Positions 21,009-33,909 of a stretch of 64,000 nt of DNA are shown here, piece by piece; the stretch's first letter is position 1; each line of letters begins with the position of its first letter. The stretch lies in contig JADLSH010000369.1 of the NCBI GenBank assembly GCA_016169945.1, positions 1,736,001-1,800,000 of the forward strand. The letters run 5' to 3'. The notes under the pieces are model-generated. The model did not search any database, was not told where the DNA came from, and saw nothing but the letters and a program-made list of their open reading frames with translations. The position numbers were made by a program, and so were the translations under genes. This stretch comes from Trachythela sp. YZ-2020. Taxonomy: Eukaryota; Cnidaria; Anthozoa; Malacalcyonacea; Clavulariidae.

Positions 21009-22960
21009 TTACTTTCCACAGCATGCCTGTGATGGTGGTGGCATAGGTGGCATACATGATGGTTGTCCACCACATCCTTGTGGTGGTGGGGGTGGTGGGC
21101 ATGGACATCCAGCACCACCTGGGGGTGGCATTGGAGGAGGCATCATTGGTGGTGGTGGCCCACCACCACAACAACCAGCAGATGGTGGAGGAGGAGGCAT
21201 ACCTCCCATTGGTGAACATGGGCATGGTCTTTGTGGTGGTGGCATCATTGGTGGCATCATTGGTGGCATCATTGGTGGCATCATACCACCACCTCCACAA
21301 CATCCAGCTGATGGGGGTGGTGGTGGTGGTGGCATACATGATGGTGGTGCACATCCCATTGGTGGTGGTGGTGGAGGGCATGGACATTGACGTGGTGGTG
21401 GTGGTTGACAACATGGCAATGGACAGATCTTCATACAATGATGAACACAGATAGGTGGACAAGCTGCAGGTGGTGCGGGTTGACCGTGACATCCAGGTTG
21501 ACCAGGGGGACCCATGCATCCTGAAGGACCGGGGGGTCCCATACAACCGGCTTGTCCTGGGTTACCCGGGCATCCGGGAGGACCCATCATACCTGGAGGT
21601 CCTGGCATAGGTGGGGGCATAGGAGGTGGGCAGCATTGAGGTTGAGCTGGCTGACATCCCCCACCACATACGCTGGGGTTTGCACTTCGTTTGGCAATAT
21701 CTAGAACATATAATGTCAACCATAAGTAACTGTTATTCGTTCGCAGTGCAAGGCAACCATTAGGTTCCTGTTTTAGTAGATACTTCCATTACAAACCGCG
21801 TACTAGTACGAAACTTGGCAAGGAATGTGTTTTTTTTGTCTACGTTTGAACTAAATATATTATGTTAAGATGATTAAATGGATTGTCATAGCAACTACTT
21901 TGATATGAAGGATTTACAACTTCGTCCAATTTTCTGGGAAACATTATTTTATAAAAAACATGTGTGGCGACAGATAGTGTTACCCTTAATTCAATAGAAA
22001 GGGTGCCCGATTTCTGCAGACCTGGTGACGATCTTCTCTTAAAACGACTTGACAATCTGGTCATACTCGGATCGAGAGCTTTTCTAAATAAATCACGCGC
22101 TATTTATATAAACAGAAACGAGTATTATTTTAGGTGAAATACCCTGCACTGAATGTATATATGGCAGGTAACACCTGTTCTGCTAAACAAATCATCAGGA
22201 TCTAGAAAATAACCCTTACATTTTTCGTAAAATTTGATGTTTTTGTTTTCTTAACGTACCTTCACTCTTAACATCTTTTACAATCGTTATTATTTTTCCA
22301 TGATGAAGATAAGATTCAGTAACTAATAAAGTGAGAAATATTTTAATACTGTACTAGATATTTGGAATATTTCTGAAATGTATTATAGACTAAATGTCGT
22401 ACTCTCCAGCTTCTTTTTGTTTCAATCATCTGAACTTTTGTCTGGACAAGCAAAAGTAGTGACTTCTTCCTAAAGTTAAGTGTTGGAGTGTGTGAAAGGG
22501 CCTAGGGCTAGCCGGACCATTTTGGCCGAAAATCGCATTTCATAAAATTATACTTTTATAAAATTAATTGCCAAAATAAATCGAGAAAATGAACTTATTC
22601 AAGTTAGGAAAAGGATAAAAACAAGAAAACATTACTTTGTTCTTATCCAGTTGCCTAATAGGTTTATCCGTGCAGTCAGAAAATATTGATTTTAGTACAA
22701 AATGCTTGCTCTGCCCCTGGCGCCGAGACGTTTTGATAAGCTAGGATAATTAAACACCAAATTGTTTTCTATAATTTTGTCTCTAAGTATGTAAGATCAG
22801 TTTTAAGTTATGTTTAAATATTTGTTACATGTATCAATTATAGTATATTAAATGTCCAAAATGTCACCAAAAACACGAAAACTTATTAAAGCTTACCTCG
22901 TCTCGCATACGTCGAAACAGTTATGGCTAAGAGACTCAATACTAAAATTCTTAAGTCCAT
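21009..22960 (-). CDS. Minicollagen (nematocyst capsule protein), extended C-tail
   Basis: Structural protein of the nematocyst wall, secreted into the capsule and cross-linked by disulfides. Coding exons: 22960-22897 (signal peptide, MDLRILVLSLLAITVSTYA) and 21700-21009, joined in phase 1 with GT-AG, 251 residues. A propeptide ends at KR (25-26). Then come an atypical short N-terminal Cys cluster (C33, C37, C44, C45), polyproline, 14 Gly-X-Y triplets (about 55-96), and a perfect C-terminal CxxxCxxxCxxxCxxxCC (102-119). Usual family members end soon after this domain; here a further 132 residues follow, made of polyproline, PPMM runs, CPCPPPPPP and AGCCGGG units, ending ACCGK. Four triplets carry Cys in X or Y position (C65, C74, C83, C92), also unusual. 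An acceptor-like site just upstream of the ATG (about 22980) implies a 5' UTR exon. Confidence 0.93.
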
Positions 22961-22980
22961 CTTGTTTATGGTCGAGCTCT

Positions 22981-25559
22981 GAAAAATATAAATGAAACTA
23001 AAATCAGTGTCTAACTGGTACTACAATTGCGTCATGCACTCGTGCGTGCATAACTAGTCTCGCGTAATACCACAATTTCATCATGGAAAAGCCTTTACAT
23101 GCAGATTTTAATAAGCATAGCAGCACTGATAAAATTCCGTATTTGTATCTATCATTTTACTGTAGTTAAATTATTTTACAGTTTTTGCCAAGAGAGAAAA
23201 TGTTCACTTTTATGTCTTGGGAAAAGGAGGATTTGAAGAAGATACAGTTCAATAATTATTTTAACATTCTACATAGTCAATGAAAAATTCCGAGCTGAGA
23301 TTTAACGTTCAGTCGTCTCAAACTTTGAGAAAATATTTAGTTGCTATTTGCAGGAATGTTGTTATATTTCGCTTCGCAACCTGCCTTACTAATCACCAAG
23401 CGTAACAACCATAACAATTTTATGTACCGTTACTATAACGTTGGAAACTACTTTTTAACCAATTTTATCAAAATTTTACATAAAAGAATATTTTAAAGTA
23501 TAGAAACGTATTGTAAAAGTAAAGTAGTTGAGGAAAATTGATCGATAAACTGGCGTTAATTAAATGTCGTTAATTAAATGTCGTGATGTTTGTCACGTGA
23601 CTGTTATAAATTACACTCCGATCTAAGTCAAAGCTAAAAAAATGTTTCCTTCCTTTTGAGGTGAAAATGGAAGAATCCCGTCCGGTAAAAGACCTCAGAT
23701 TATTGCAGTTCGCTAATTAGCAAGGTTTATTCCTTGTCCTTCGCTGTGAAAATGATCTTTTATCTTCACCTACCCTATTTTCATTGCAGTTTTCTTTATG
23801 TTCATCGAATGGAAATCATAAAGTAGAACAACAGGAAAGTACATAAAATTAAATTTCTACTAGAATTTTTGTCCGGAACTGTTTCATATTTAGAAAGTTA
23901 AGGATGTATTCGTTGGCTGTCCTTATTATCAAAATAATCTTTAATCTTACGATCTTATAGTAACGGTTTCCTCTTTATGATTTATGATATTATATCATAA
24001 TGTGGTATAACAGGGAAAATTAGATTGAATATTTTAACTGGATGACTTTTGGGCTTTTGTTCAGTACTATTTAAAAGGATAGTTTAGGATGTAAATTTGC
24101 AATTTGTTCAATATAAATACGGTTGCTAACGACAATTTGACATTTAATGACAAGCTAAAAACTACCACCTGTAATTGTGTTTGTCTGAACTCAAATTTCG
24201 ATTCAAGTAAAACCTTTACAACGCAAGAATTCTATACTAAACTTTTTTAATATTCACTCAGTTATTACTACAGTATTAAATAAAGAATATTGACTAACCT
24301 TTATATTGAACTCGCCGATTTGCGGTTGCTGCTGACAGAAATAGCTGTTAGTACGGACTAGCAGTTCTTACAACACACTTCGACAATCACAGTTCACTGC
24401 TCATAGCTTCAGACCGTACATGACGCGAGATGATAGCAATTTTCTGAAGCAGGTCGCACTGTGTTTCTTGACGTGAAATTTACAAACAACCTGTCCAAAA
24501 GTTATAAACAATTTTACAGGCGACCTCTTTCCCTTTTAGTTTGTAATATATTTTGTAATATATATATATAATTTTCTATAAACTGTATACACTTAAACTT
24601 CGTATACCATAGACTAACATTTATATAGAGTTTAAACTGATTATATCATAAAGTTTAAAATGTTTATATAATGAAGTTTATACTAAATTCATATCATATT
24701 GACAGCCCTGTTAATCAAATCTATTGATTTTGGATACCTCCATATTTGCCTTTATTCTGTGTGTTTTATGGCAAGCGGGGTGACCGAAAAATATGTATAT
24801 ATACTTTAAAAAAGATTGGAAAAATTTAATATTTATGGCTACTGTAAATGATGTTAGTAAGTGGCCAAGTGCAAGAGTCTGGGAACGAGGCTGAGTCTAG
24901 TTCATTATTTTGTCATTATTGCCATGCAGGTTCATTTCCGTTGTAACCAAATCGTATTTTGATTGGTTGTTTCAATAGTTTAAACTTAACAACCATATGC
25001 CTTAGGCACTTGTATGGTGGTAATTAAATTGACGACCATTGACAACGATTACCATTGATACAACGTTTAGTCGCATTATAGTCCATTTGTGAGCGTGTTC
25101 TGGAGCGTATCACGCCATTGAAGCCAAGCCTCGTCTTTAAACATTACGTTAGACTGGATAAAATTGATAAGAAATCATATAATAAAATTGAGGCAATGAG
25201 TGTATAATGGTCGCTCCAGTTAGGTTGCAAATAGTCTATAGATCATCCAGAAAACATACGAACCTGTGATATGAACAGTCGCATAATTATGACTCTTCCG
25301 TTGGCGTGAGTGTGGGTCCATGCCCCGAAATTACTTGCCGCTTGTACGCAATGCGTACCTATTTTTGTATACCATGCATCGGGATCAGTGTATGTTTGAC
25401 TAATGGTACGAGGTATCGTTGCAAGATGTCGCTAAAAATCCTTCTTTCACCATCGCTTTAATATCGCTTCCGAGTTCCGCCCTTCCTGAAATCTAGGATA
25501 GAAATCTGAATAGAAAATTATTGTGTAAGCATTCTCTTAATTTAGGAAGCTAATTCAGT
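22981..25559. other. Minicollagen 5' intron and upstream region
   Basis: Very AT-rich sequence. Apart from the candidate UTR exon at 24299-24430 I see no ORF of note and no strong transposon ends. AT dinucleotide runs lie near 24545-24570. The minicollagen promoter should be near 24430-24500 if the UTR exon is right. Confidence 0.5.
24299..24430 (-). other. Candidate 5' UTR exon of minicollagen
   Basis: On the minus strand a good donor (AAAG|GTTAGT, exon end 24299) lies 1.3 kb upstream of the acceptor-like TATATTTTTCAG found about 20 bp before the minicollagen ATG. The transcription start is unknown; the 3' end alone is supported. Confidence 0.35.
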
Positions 25560-25868
25560 AGCTTTTTCAAATTATTTTAGACAGCTGTAACGAATCTACC
25601 GAAAGCCGGATCGTTCACGCCCCTAGTCTTCAGTGCGTTTGGTGGATGTGGAAGAGAAACTCAGCATTTCCTTTCTTCGTTGGCCGACAAGATAGCCGTG
25701 AAGAAACACTTTCAACAAAGCGTAGTGATGAGTTGGCTTCGAAAGAAAATATCCTTTGCCTTGCTACGAGCTCAAGTCCTGTGTGTTAGTGGAAGCAGAT
25801 CTTTGAACAGGGTTCCCGTCGTGAACACTTTGGACATTGAACTATCTGAGAAAAATTCTCAAATTTAA
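25560..25868 (+). pseudogene. 3' fragment of a retroelement polyprotein
   Basis: The frame ending at 25868 reads FTPLVFSAFGGCGRE, FLSSLADKIA, then MSWLRKKISFALLRAQVLCV and GSRS. This matches the conserved C-terminal tail (VFSTSGG...W-R-SF-LLRS--LC-RGSR) that follows reverse transcriptase in many invertebrate retroelement ORFs. Only the tail is present. The assignment rests on remembered motif order. Confidence 0.5.
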
Positions 25869-26152
25869 CTTTATTTGTACTGATACAATAACTGTGTTGA
25901 CTATATTTTTCTTTTTAAAATTAAGCTGATAATTAAGTATGTTTACAAATGGAAAATTGTTATATTATGTTATTAAAAATCATTTATTTATTTATTTAAA
26001 GTGCGCATGCAAATTATGCCTGCGCGAAATTAATTAAGATCTCGCGCGCAACAAATAACAACGTCATAATGGACGTGTTCCATTAGCAGACGAAATGTTT
26101 CGTAAATAAACACAGTCGTTGCAGTATAAACTGGATAAATATCTTTAAAAAT

Positions 26153-29100
26153 ATGAGTGAGGATAATACAGTAACAATACTAGATCTGCTTAACCTCTCC
26201 TTGGGCACTCCAGAAATAGGAGCAGTCAATTTTAATCTTCTTCATCGCTTTTTACTGGAGTTGGTGAAACATTTTTCAATAGCAAGAAAACAGATAGACA
26301 TTACAGATGATATCAGCATACAATCTGCTTTGGAAGAGACACGAATGTTGAGCGGAACAAAGTCTCAAACACGTTTCCTTGCTCACAGCAGTCTTAGCGA
26401 GCAAGTTGATGGCAAATGTTTGAGTGAATTGAGAGCACGAGAAAGTTCAACAGCGCTCAATAGTGGAAAACATGCACGTGGCAGTGAAATAAGATCAAGA
26501 GATAGCGTCAGCGCGCTAGAGAAGCTTGACACAGCTGCGAGCGGAGTAAGAGGTGCAGATAGCATCAATGAAATGGCGAGACCTGATGAAGGTGGTAGTC
26601 GTACGGCACAAGGTAAAGGACAAGTGATAGAAACAAGGGAAGGTAGAGAAGGTTTGCAAGCAAAGCGCAGCCCAGGCGAAAGTTGTACGGGAGAAGAAAT
26701 AGAAACTGTGGGAAGTAAAGAAAACTTGCAGACAAAGCGAAGTCAAGGTCACAGTGGTAAAGGACAAGGAATAGCAACAACTGGAAGTAAAGAAAATTTT
26801 CAAATAAAACGCAACAGAGGTAAAATGACTTATTAGTAAAATTTTCATTACACTTTACCGTATCCGAGACTGAGTATTCGCTGAATACATGCATACGCCG
26901 TCGAAAACAGACCATCAAACACTTTCATTGATCGAGTACGTTAAACTGTAAAGTACCTATAAACGGCATAGTATTTTCTAATATTATATATGTATTGTTA
27001 TATTTAAGTCAGCCTTTGGCTGCAGTGTTATTATATAATCAATTATCTATCTATTCACCCGCAGGTGAGAGTCTTGAAGGACAAATGATAGAAACAAGAG
27101 ACAGTAAAGAGAGTTTGCAAACAAAACGCAGTACAGGTGAAATTAAGAGTGCTGGAGAAGCGGAATCACGCAAGAGTACGAGCTCAGATCAGAAGGGAAT
27201 CAAAACTGACCGGAAAGATACAAAAGACGATACAAAACAACGCAGTCCAGATGAGAAATCTCAGTTTAAAGCTGACTCTCCTCTGTCGCGAAATTCTCCT
27301 GTGGTTAAAAGCCGAACACATTCACCTCAATCAGCATTGCACACTCTTGCAGGAAGATCTGTCTCTTCTGTCACAAAGGACAGCAAACGTACATCTCCTG
27401 CCTCGAGTAAAACAGATATACGTAAACGAAGCTTCATTGAAATGGTTCCAGGTCTCTATCAATTGGAAAGAAAGATTTCAATTCTCGAAGCTAAGTTTGA
27501 ATCCTTGTCTGCAGCCCCGACCAATTTGGAAATCGTTCAACAAGCCCGAGACTTGCAAAGCCGAGACAGCAGCACCACTGCGGCGGGAGATATGTGGCAG
27601 ACGATGAATCTCGTTCGCAGAATTGAAGTAGCTGAAGGAGCTATTGACGGCATTACAGCTATGTTGGATGATATCAGTGAACAACTAAAGAAGATGAAAG
27701 AGACTTGTCCCGATGGAAAGCTTACAGAAGTGTCGAACAAGCTTAAGAATGTGAGTGACACCATGGCAAAATCTGGGGAACTACAAAATAAATTGGCGGA
27801 GATGGACGGGAAGTTAAAGAACATCGTGCATAAAACTGATTTGAAACCTTATATAACAGTGAAGAAGATGAATGAAATGATGGACTTTAAACTGCAAAAT
27901 TATAGACAGCTATCTCCAAGTGTTCCAAAGAGCCAGAAGAAAACAATAAGTAGTAAGCTAGCACAAACTGAGATGATAGAAACCAGCAGTCAACCAGCAC
28001 AAACGTCCCCGACAATAACCAGCAGTGGTCGAGCGCAAACTGCGACATCAGAAAAGAACAGCGATGAGCCAGGGCAGCCTGAGTCAGGACAATCTGAGGC
28101 AGTAACAAGAAGACAAAGCAGTGAGAAAGCGCAGACGGAGACAACAACATTAACAAACTCAAGTAATGAACCAGCACAAACAGAGACTACAACAACAAGC
28201 GACGAACAAGCTCCAACTAAGTCAGCAACACCAAACAGTGAACAAGAAGCACCTGGGACGACAGCAACGACACCATTTAGTGAAAAAGCGGACAGTGAAC
28301 AAGCAGATTATGATGGGCCCGCATTTTCAGAAGTCGAAAGTGTGGACGCCGTCTCACTAAGAGCTGAAGAACGAGGTGACGAGGGCGAACGACGTGGTAG
28401 TCTTACAACTGAAGCTTTTGAAGAACTCTACATGACAATGCATGATTGGTGTGACTTCCGCGAAGTAGCTGCTCAGAATATACACAATCTCGAAGAACGC
28501 TTATCAAATACTGTTGATAAGAATTCCTTGATGAATTTGAAGCAGGAATTAAACAACCTGGCAGAGATTCAGTCGACATTAAAGAACAGTCAACAACAGG
28601 TGAAGGATGAATTAAACAAACTCGCAGAAATGCAAAACCGTCCACTACTTGAGCCAATCGCGTCTCAACATGACCTCAGCCAGTTGGAAACCTCTGTTGA
28701 AGGAAGATTACAAGCTTTGAGTAAGAGTTTGCAAGAAATGAAGCAAAACTTCTTCCAGTTGTACGAAATGAAAGAAACTATCGGGGGTCTTAAAGAATCA
28801 GAAGATCATACGAAGTCTGATATTGAAAATATCCGAAGAGAAATTATGAAGATTATGAAACAACTGGACGATGAACAAGGTAAGACATAATGTCTTAATG
28901 AGATATTTTAAAATCAATGAATATTTTCAAGTATTGAAACATGTGTTTATATTTGAGTTTGTCCTGTGCTATTTTTACTAAGACTATGTTAACACGAGAC
29001 CGGACGAATTTGGAACCGTACGTAATTTGTCTGGTTCCATTTCTTCACACATTTGTGCACTAATTTGTCCGGTTTCATCCATCCAGTGTGAATGCAAGGC

Positions 29101-31692
29101 AAAATAATGCAAATTTGAGGGCGGTACCGAATTCATCCGGTCGCGTGTGAAAATTGGAGCTGTTTTAAAGAACATCAAGAACATTTTACTTTGTATTCAA
29201 TGATCGGACAATCAGTAACAAAATTGAACAAATATCCTCTACATAATTCTCTATCGTCCATATTATTGGTGATTTGGTATTTTACGAGTATTTTACTTTA
29301 TAAGGACACAAAGACATCTGTATTTGAAAATATTTGTCAAGTGTACGCAAGTGCAGAATATTAAAATAATCGTAGAACAGATGTGTAAACAACAAAGCTG
29401 ACAGTCGCATGTAGTCGGCGCCAAAATATATTGACATAGAGCCATTATAGGGCGAAGACATATCAACACAGCTGGGTTTTTATTCAGTGGCGGCTTTTCT
29501 TTGGAACACTGCTGGAACCAAAACCTTTAAATTAAACCATTAATGCCCAACTGACTTGACGAGTAAAATTTTTGGGGGTAAGACAGAGTAAAACAACAAA
29601 ATAGGACACGATAGGGCGCATTGCGGCTTAATGGGTTAACAATAGACATGGACAGACAGTCTGGTTAACCCATTAACAGCCAATGTTCCCCTTCAGGAAT
29701 AAAATTGTTTGGGTTAAAGTATGGTGCATTGCTGCTTAATGGGTTATTTTCGCGCGAATCGACTTTTCTTCTTCAAATGATGGGTCATATATGCCAGTGA
29801 AAGAAAGGCTCGAACGAAAACTACAGTATGTCCAATGGAAACGGTTTCTATAAGCGCTTATTTTCGTTAAAAGTGCTTTGAAATATTGCTAATGCCTGTG
29901 TCCTACAAAGTTACAGTCTTCCTCGCAATCATCTTAATAGTACATGTAATTCCCTTGTCGGGAGTGCCAATCACGCGAGACTAAGCGACGTTTGCAAAGA
30001 GAAAAGTCGTGAGTGCCAGTAGCGAACAGATCTAATTATCAGTTTCCATTTTAGCCAAATTAAAATGGAAACTGATAAAAGCACTCTTCAATTTGGCTAA
30101 ATTAATTTCTTTGTGAATCTCCCATTTGACGAGTTAAATTGTCTGGAGTTGGGTTGGGTAATTATAGAATATAGCGTAAACGATACCAAATACTATATAG
30201 ATACCAAATAGATATATTCGTATGTTCTTTCAGCCAAATAGAACATATAAAAATACTACTATAAATTGTTTATTCCGTTATTTTTTTAAATCAGAAGTCC
30301 GCAAGGCTTTTGCAAGTGCCGTTGGTCGCAAACACTCGTTTGGTGCTGGTGATAGCGAGGAGTTCCATCACATTCGTTCCAGCTTACTGGAAATGAAGAA
30401 TGAAATTGACAAACATAACTCATCAATGTCACAAGTTATGGATGATCAAAACAAGAAACAACTTCATTTAGAAGCTTTGTATGGTCACGTGGATCAATTG
30501 GAGAACATAAAGGCAGATAGACAACAAATCAATCGCGAAATTGAAGTGAAAGCTGATCGGAAAGAATTGGAGAAGAAAGTCAGTCAAGATAAATTTCATA
30601 ACAGTCTCAGTAGTTTGGATCAATCTGTGCAAGATCTTGTGGAAAAGTTGGTTGGACATGTGAGTAGAATTTGATAAAGCAAAGCCAAAGAATACATTCG
30701 CCGAATTTTCATGTTTGATGTTTTTCCGTCTAAATATGTACTGAACATGAATGTTTTGAACTGAAGCATACTTTTGAATTTGCAGGAAGCAACATTGAAG
30801 CAAGCAATCAACCACATCACTTCAGATGTCAACTCCAAACTGGATAAAATGGACATGGATACAGTAAAGGATTACTTTGAAGGAAAACTCAGAGACCTCA
30901 ATTCCAAAGTACAACGAAAACCAAATGAAGATAAATCCCAAGCTGCTGCAAGTCGTTCCATGTTGCTACAACCTGCAAACTGTATATCATGTGATAGACC
31001 AGTACATTTGTACCGTGAAGGCGCCAAGTTACCCTCGTTACCCCTCAATAAACCACTACCTTGCAGCAAGTCTAACCGACCTTACATGTCATTTGACCTC
31101 AGTGATGTACGACAGAAAATGTATGACGTACATAATCCACGCGGGAAAGACCAAACTGAGTCGTTGGGTCAGGCTAAAGTTCAGAATGAACTTTTAAAAT
31201 TGGGGTAAGTATTAGTTATACAGCGACTATTTTGTCCATGTGTCGGTCACATGATCACATCAAGCTTTCTCTTTCCCGGAAGACCTATTGTGGAGTATTG
31301 TGGATCCTCTTTAACCAGGATGTTTTCAGAACGTACCATGCGCGTCAAGCTATAACATCTGATGATATCATTTGATCATTTCTTTCAGAGCGATCAAAGA
31401 TGGTGATGATTTCCAAGAAGTGGCCAACCGTCCATGCGGAGGTAACCACACTCTGACGTGCCCAGAGAAACGCACCACTATACGTGTAAACAAAGCATAT
31501 CGGGAAGACTTGCATTTCATTGCACAACTTTCTCAGAAAGATCTCAGCATCGTTGATATTCTTGGATATGATGGTCATGTTTATAAAGGTCACGTGAATC
31601 AGTTACCTTCAATTCCAGAAATTCCAAAAAACACAATGGCACGTCGACCCACCACTGGCTCAGGTCGTCCTCGCACAAGCAGTCCTATATAG
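26153..31692 (+). CDS. QRICH2: QRICH2-like coiled-coil protein (DUF4795)
   Basis: In vertebrates QRICH2 is needed for sperm flagellum formation; a ciliary/flagellar role here is inferred. Exons 26153-26819, 27065-28879, 30295-30659, 30786-31204, 31389-31692 (GT-AG, phases 1,1,0,2) give 1189 residues. The N-terminus has the family start VTILDLLNLSLGTPEIGAVN followed by an LLHRFLLELVKH helix. The middle is a low-complexity Ser/Thr/Gln/Glu region with an approximately 24-residue KENLQTKRS repeat that crosses the first intron, then Q-A-Q-T-rich repeats. The C-terminal third is coiled coil with the DUF4795 signature (KADRQQINREIEVKADRK, MDTVKDYFEGKLRDL), a CISCDRP motif and PCGGNHTLTCP. It ends in a basic SGRPRTSSPI tail. 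The ATG is preceded by in-frame stops. Paralogous members of the family are possible. Confidence 0.88.
29532..29639. mobile_element. Short MITE with TTAATGGGTTAA end
   Basis: Left TTAAACCATTAATGCCC, right GGGCGCATTGCGGCTTAATG plus GGTTAA. It is in the third-largest repeat cluster of the QRICH2-like intron 2, 26 bp before a second copy. Confidence 0.55.
29665..29746. mobile_element. Short MITE, second adjacent copy
   Basis: TTAACCCATTAACAGCC left end and GCTGCTTAATGGGTTA right end, a near-perfect inverted pair around an 80-bp body. Same family as 29532-29639 and 9399-9511. Confidence 0.6.
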
Positions 31693-33053
31693 ATTTCGCT
31701 TTGTGAACTTTTGTATTTTATACAGTAGATAAAACAGGATTTGATTAGTATGACGTTTGATAAATAGGTAACAGGATTGTATTTAGTCATGCAGTGATTG
31801 ATTTGTACAAAATTTGTGATAAAAATAGCAAACTACTAAAGCAAATATCAAGTTGTGTCGCTTCTCTCTGTGTCCAAGATCATTGGTTGGATTAGGAACA
31901 GGGACATGGAGTGAATGGCGCTTTTAGGAATGGTTTTCATGCTAGCAATATAATGCCAATTTCTTGCAAGTTTGAAACCTTTTAGGTTTGAAATACAATA
32001 ACGGTAGGTAATTGTATTTTTTATATTATATATTTCGGTCATAGGACGCGAGGGGTATCCCCCCCCCCTGCAAGGCCGCCGAGAGAATATAAGGCATATA
32101 AGGGGCATATAAGGGGCCCAACTAGAATGCAAGTGGAACTAACTTAAAAAGGGGCCCCCAATTTCAATCTGCAAGTGAGGGGGGCTGCTCAATTTTAGGC
32201 TCTCTCTCAAATTGGGGGTTCCTAATAGGTTGGGGGCCCGGGGCAAGTTGCCCCCCTGGGTATCCGGTAATCATAATAGCCGGATTACCGGAGGCACAGA
32301 AGTTTAATTTTTCACCAGATCTTGCCATGCCACAGGGACTATCCGATTGTATGTTCTGGTTTTCCTCCGGTGATTATTCAGTTTTGTTTGGCTTAAAATC
32401 TAAAACAATCTAAAACAAAAAACAGTTTCCGTGTTCGGGACGAATCCAGTACTATTGTCACGTTTGTTGCTGATGCCCACAGTGCTCGGTGAGTGTGCCT
32501 CTTTCCTCTGTGAGCGGGGTTCGATTCCTGTAAAATACAGTTTTCTGATTATAAATTTCTAATTTCGCCACGATTGCATGTGACGAGGCTTTGGTTTTCA
32601 CCTTCTTTCTCAAGAGTTCAAGTTACTTTGCCCCCAACTACTCCAAACGTTTGGAAAATGGTCAAAAATCGTTTTTTATACGGGCATTTTATATGGAGGC
32701 AAGGCAGCCGAGTACCCGACTTGCTCGCTTTCCCGAGACGAAATTCACCCGTGTTTATACATGAATACATGAACTGATCAGGCTCGCCAAAACAAACTGC
32801 CCATTTTGGCGGCGGAACAGGCAATGGAACGCGAATTCCCTCGCGTGGGAGGGGGAAGCTGGCTAGCCTGGCTTCAAGCAATGTCACATTGTTATCCCAA
32901 AAATAGAAATTTTTAGGAATTTGTTAAAATGTAAAAACTATTTGAAAGTATATATGATCATAATGACCAATTCAAACAATATATTAAATATTGAATGTTT
33001 AGATATTTTTCGGGTTTGCGAATTCAACATGTTCTCTCCAAAACTCAATTTTT

Positions 33054-33118
33054 AGAACTGCCCATTTTAGGTTTTAGAACTACCCATTTTGCAATTAGAA
33101 CTGCCCATTTTGGAAAAT
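33054..33118. repeat. TAGAACTGCCCATTTTG motif triplet
   Basis: Three close copies of AGAACTRCCCATTTT; further single or paired copies lie near 32798, 33208, 33495 and 34180-34215. These may be sub-terminal repeats of a larger decayed transposon. Confidence 0.6.
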
Positions 33119-33530
33119 GGAAGGCCTTAAGATGACCCCTGCCGACCTTCATCTTCAATGACCCGGCCGACTACAGGTATAATGTGGTCCCCACTCAGCA
33201 GTTCAAAAGTGCACATTTTGCCTCCGCCAAACTTTTAAGATATGGTCAAAACCTTTTCTTTCATGTTTCATCAACAATGTCAATGATTATCAAAACATGT
33301 TCTAAAACGGGGCCACAGGCATAATGTCAAACTAAAAACCTATTAACTCGAACAACAATCTTTTTAATGTAAAATTATTTTCAATTCTGCGGAGATAAAT
33401 ATTAAACTTAGAGCATTCATTTCACTTCAACTGTCTTTGAAACTGCTCTTCTGGTAGAATGTCGCACCGGCAGGGTTTTTTTTAAAGAAAAATTTAGAAC
33501 TGCACATTTTGTCATACTGTCCCAACATGC

Positions 33531-33909
33531 CAGGGCCTTTTTCAAGAAATGGTTAGTGGGGGGGGGGGGCATCAACGAAAAGGGACCTAACAAGAATGTG
33601 GTATATTGAGGGGGTGTGGATGTGGTTGGGGGTCTGGGGGTCCTCCCCAGAAAATTTTTGTATTTTTGAGTTTCTGTGGCTTGATTTCCTGCATTTTCAG
33701 AGACATTTTTTGAAATATCCCATCTAAACAGACTGAGCTTTTGGTGTAAAAGCAATGCTTTGTTATGAGAATATCATAACTTTCTTCTGACCTATAAACT
33801 TAAGAACTTTTGGACAAAAGGGACCTTCACTGGGAGGATAGTTTACTGGGGCTAACATTGGGGCTGGGGGGGCTTTGGCCCCCCAGTATATTAATTAAAA
33901 AAGGCCCTG
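33531..33909. mobile_element. hAT-like non-autonomous element, 379 bp
   Basis: Ends CAGGGCCTTTTT / AAAAAAGGCCCTG, with a decayed 8-bp duplication CAACATGC / CGACATGT. The interior has the G-run plus TCCCCAGAAAATTTTTG and ATTTCCTGCATTTT motifs also found at 39480-39600 and 57960-58060. Confidence 0.65.

Noticed and set aside
20983..21454. Gly- and Val-rich plus-strand ORFs of 135 codons
   Set aside because: They are antisense shadows of the minicollagen Pro/Gly codons; the minus frame has a signal peptide exon, Cys domain and poly(A) signal.
26383..28657. Minus-strand ORFs over the QRICH2-like gene
   Set aside because: Low-complexity antisense frames of a Ser/Thr/Gln-rich coding region; the plus frame has consistent splice phases and family motifs.
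33417..33755. 112-codon minus-strand ORF
   Set aside because: It covers a hAT-like element with G/C homopolymers; composition is artefactual.
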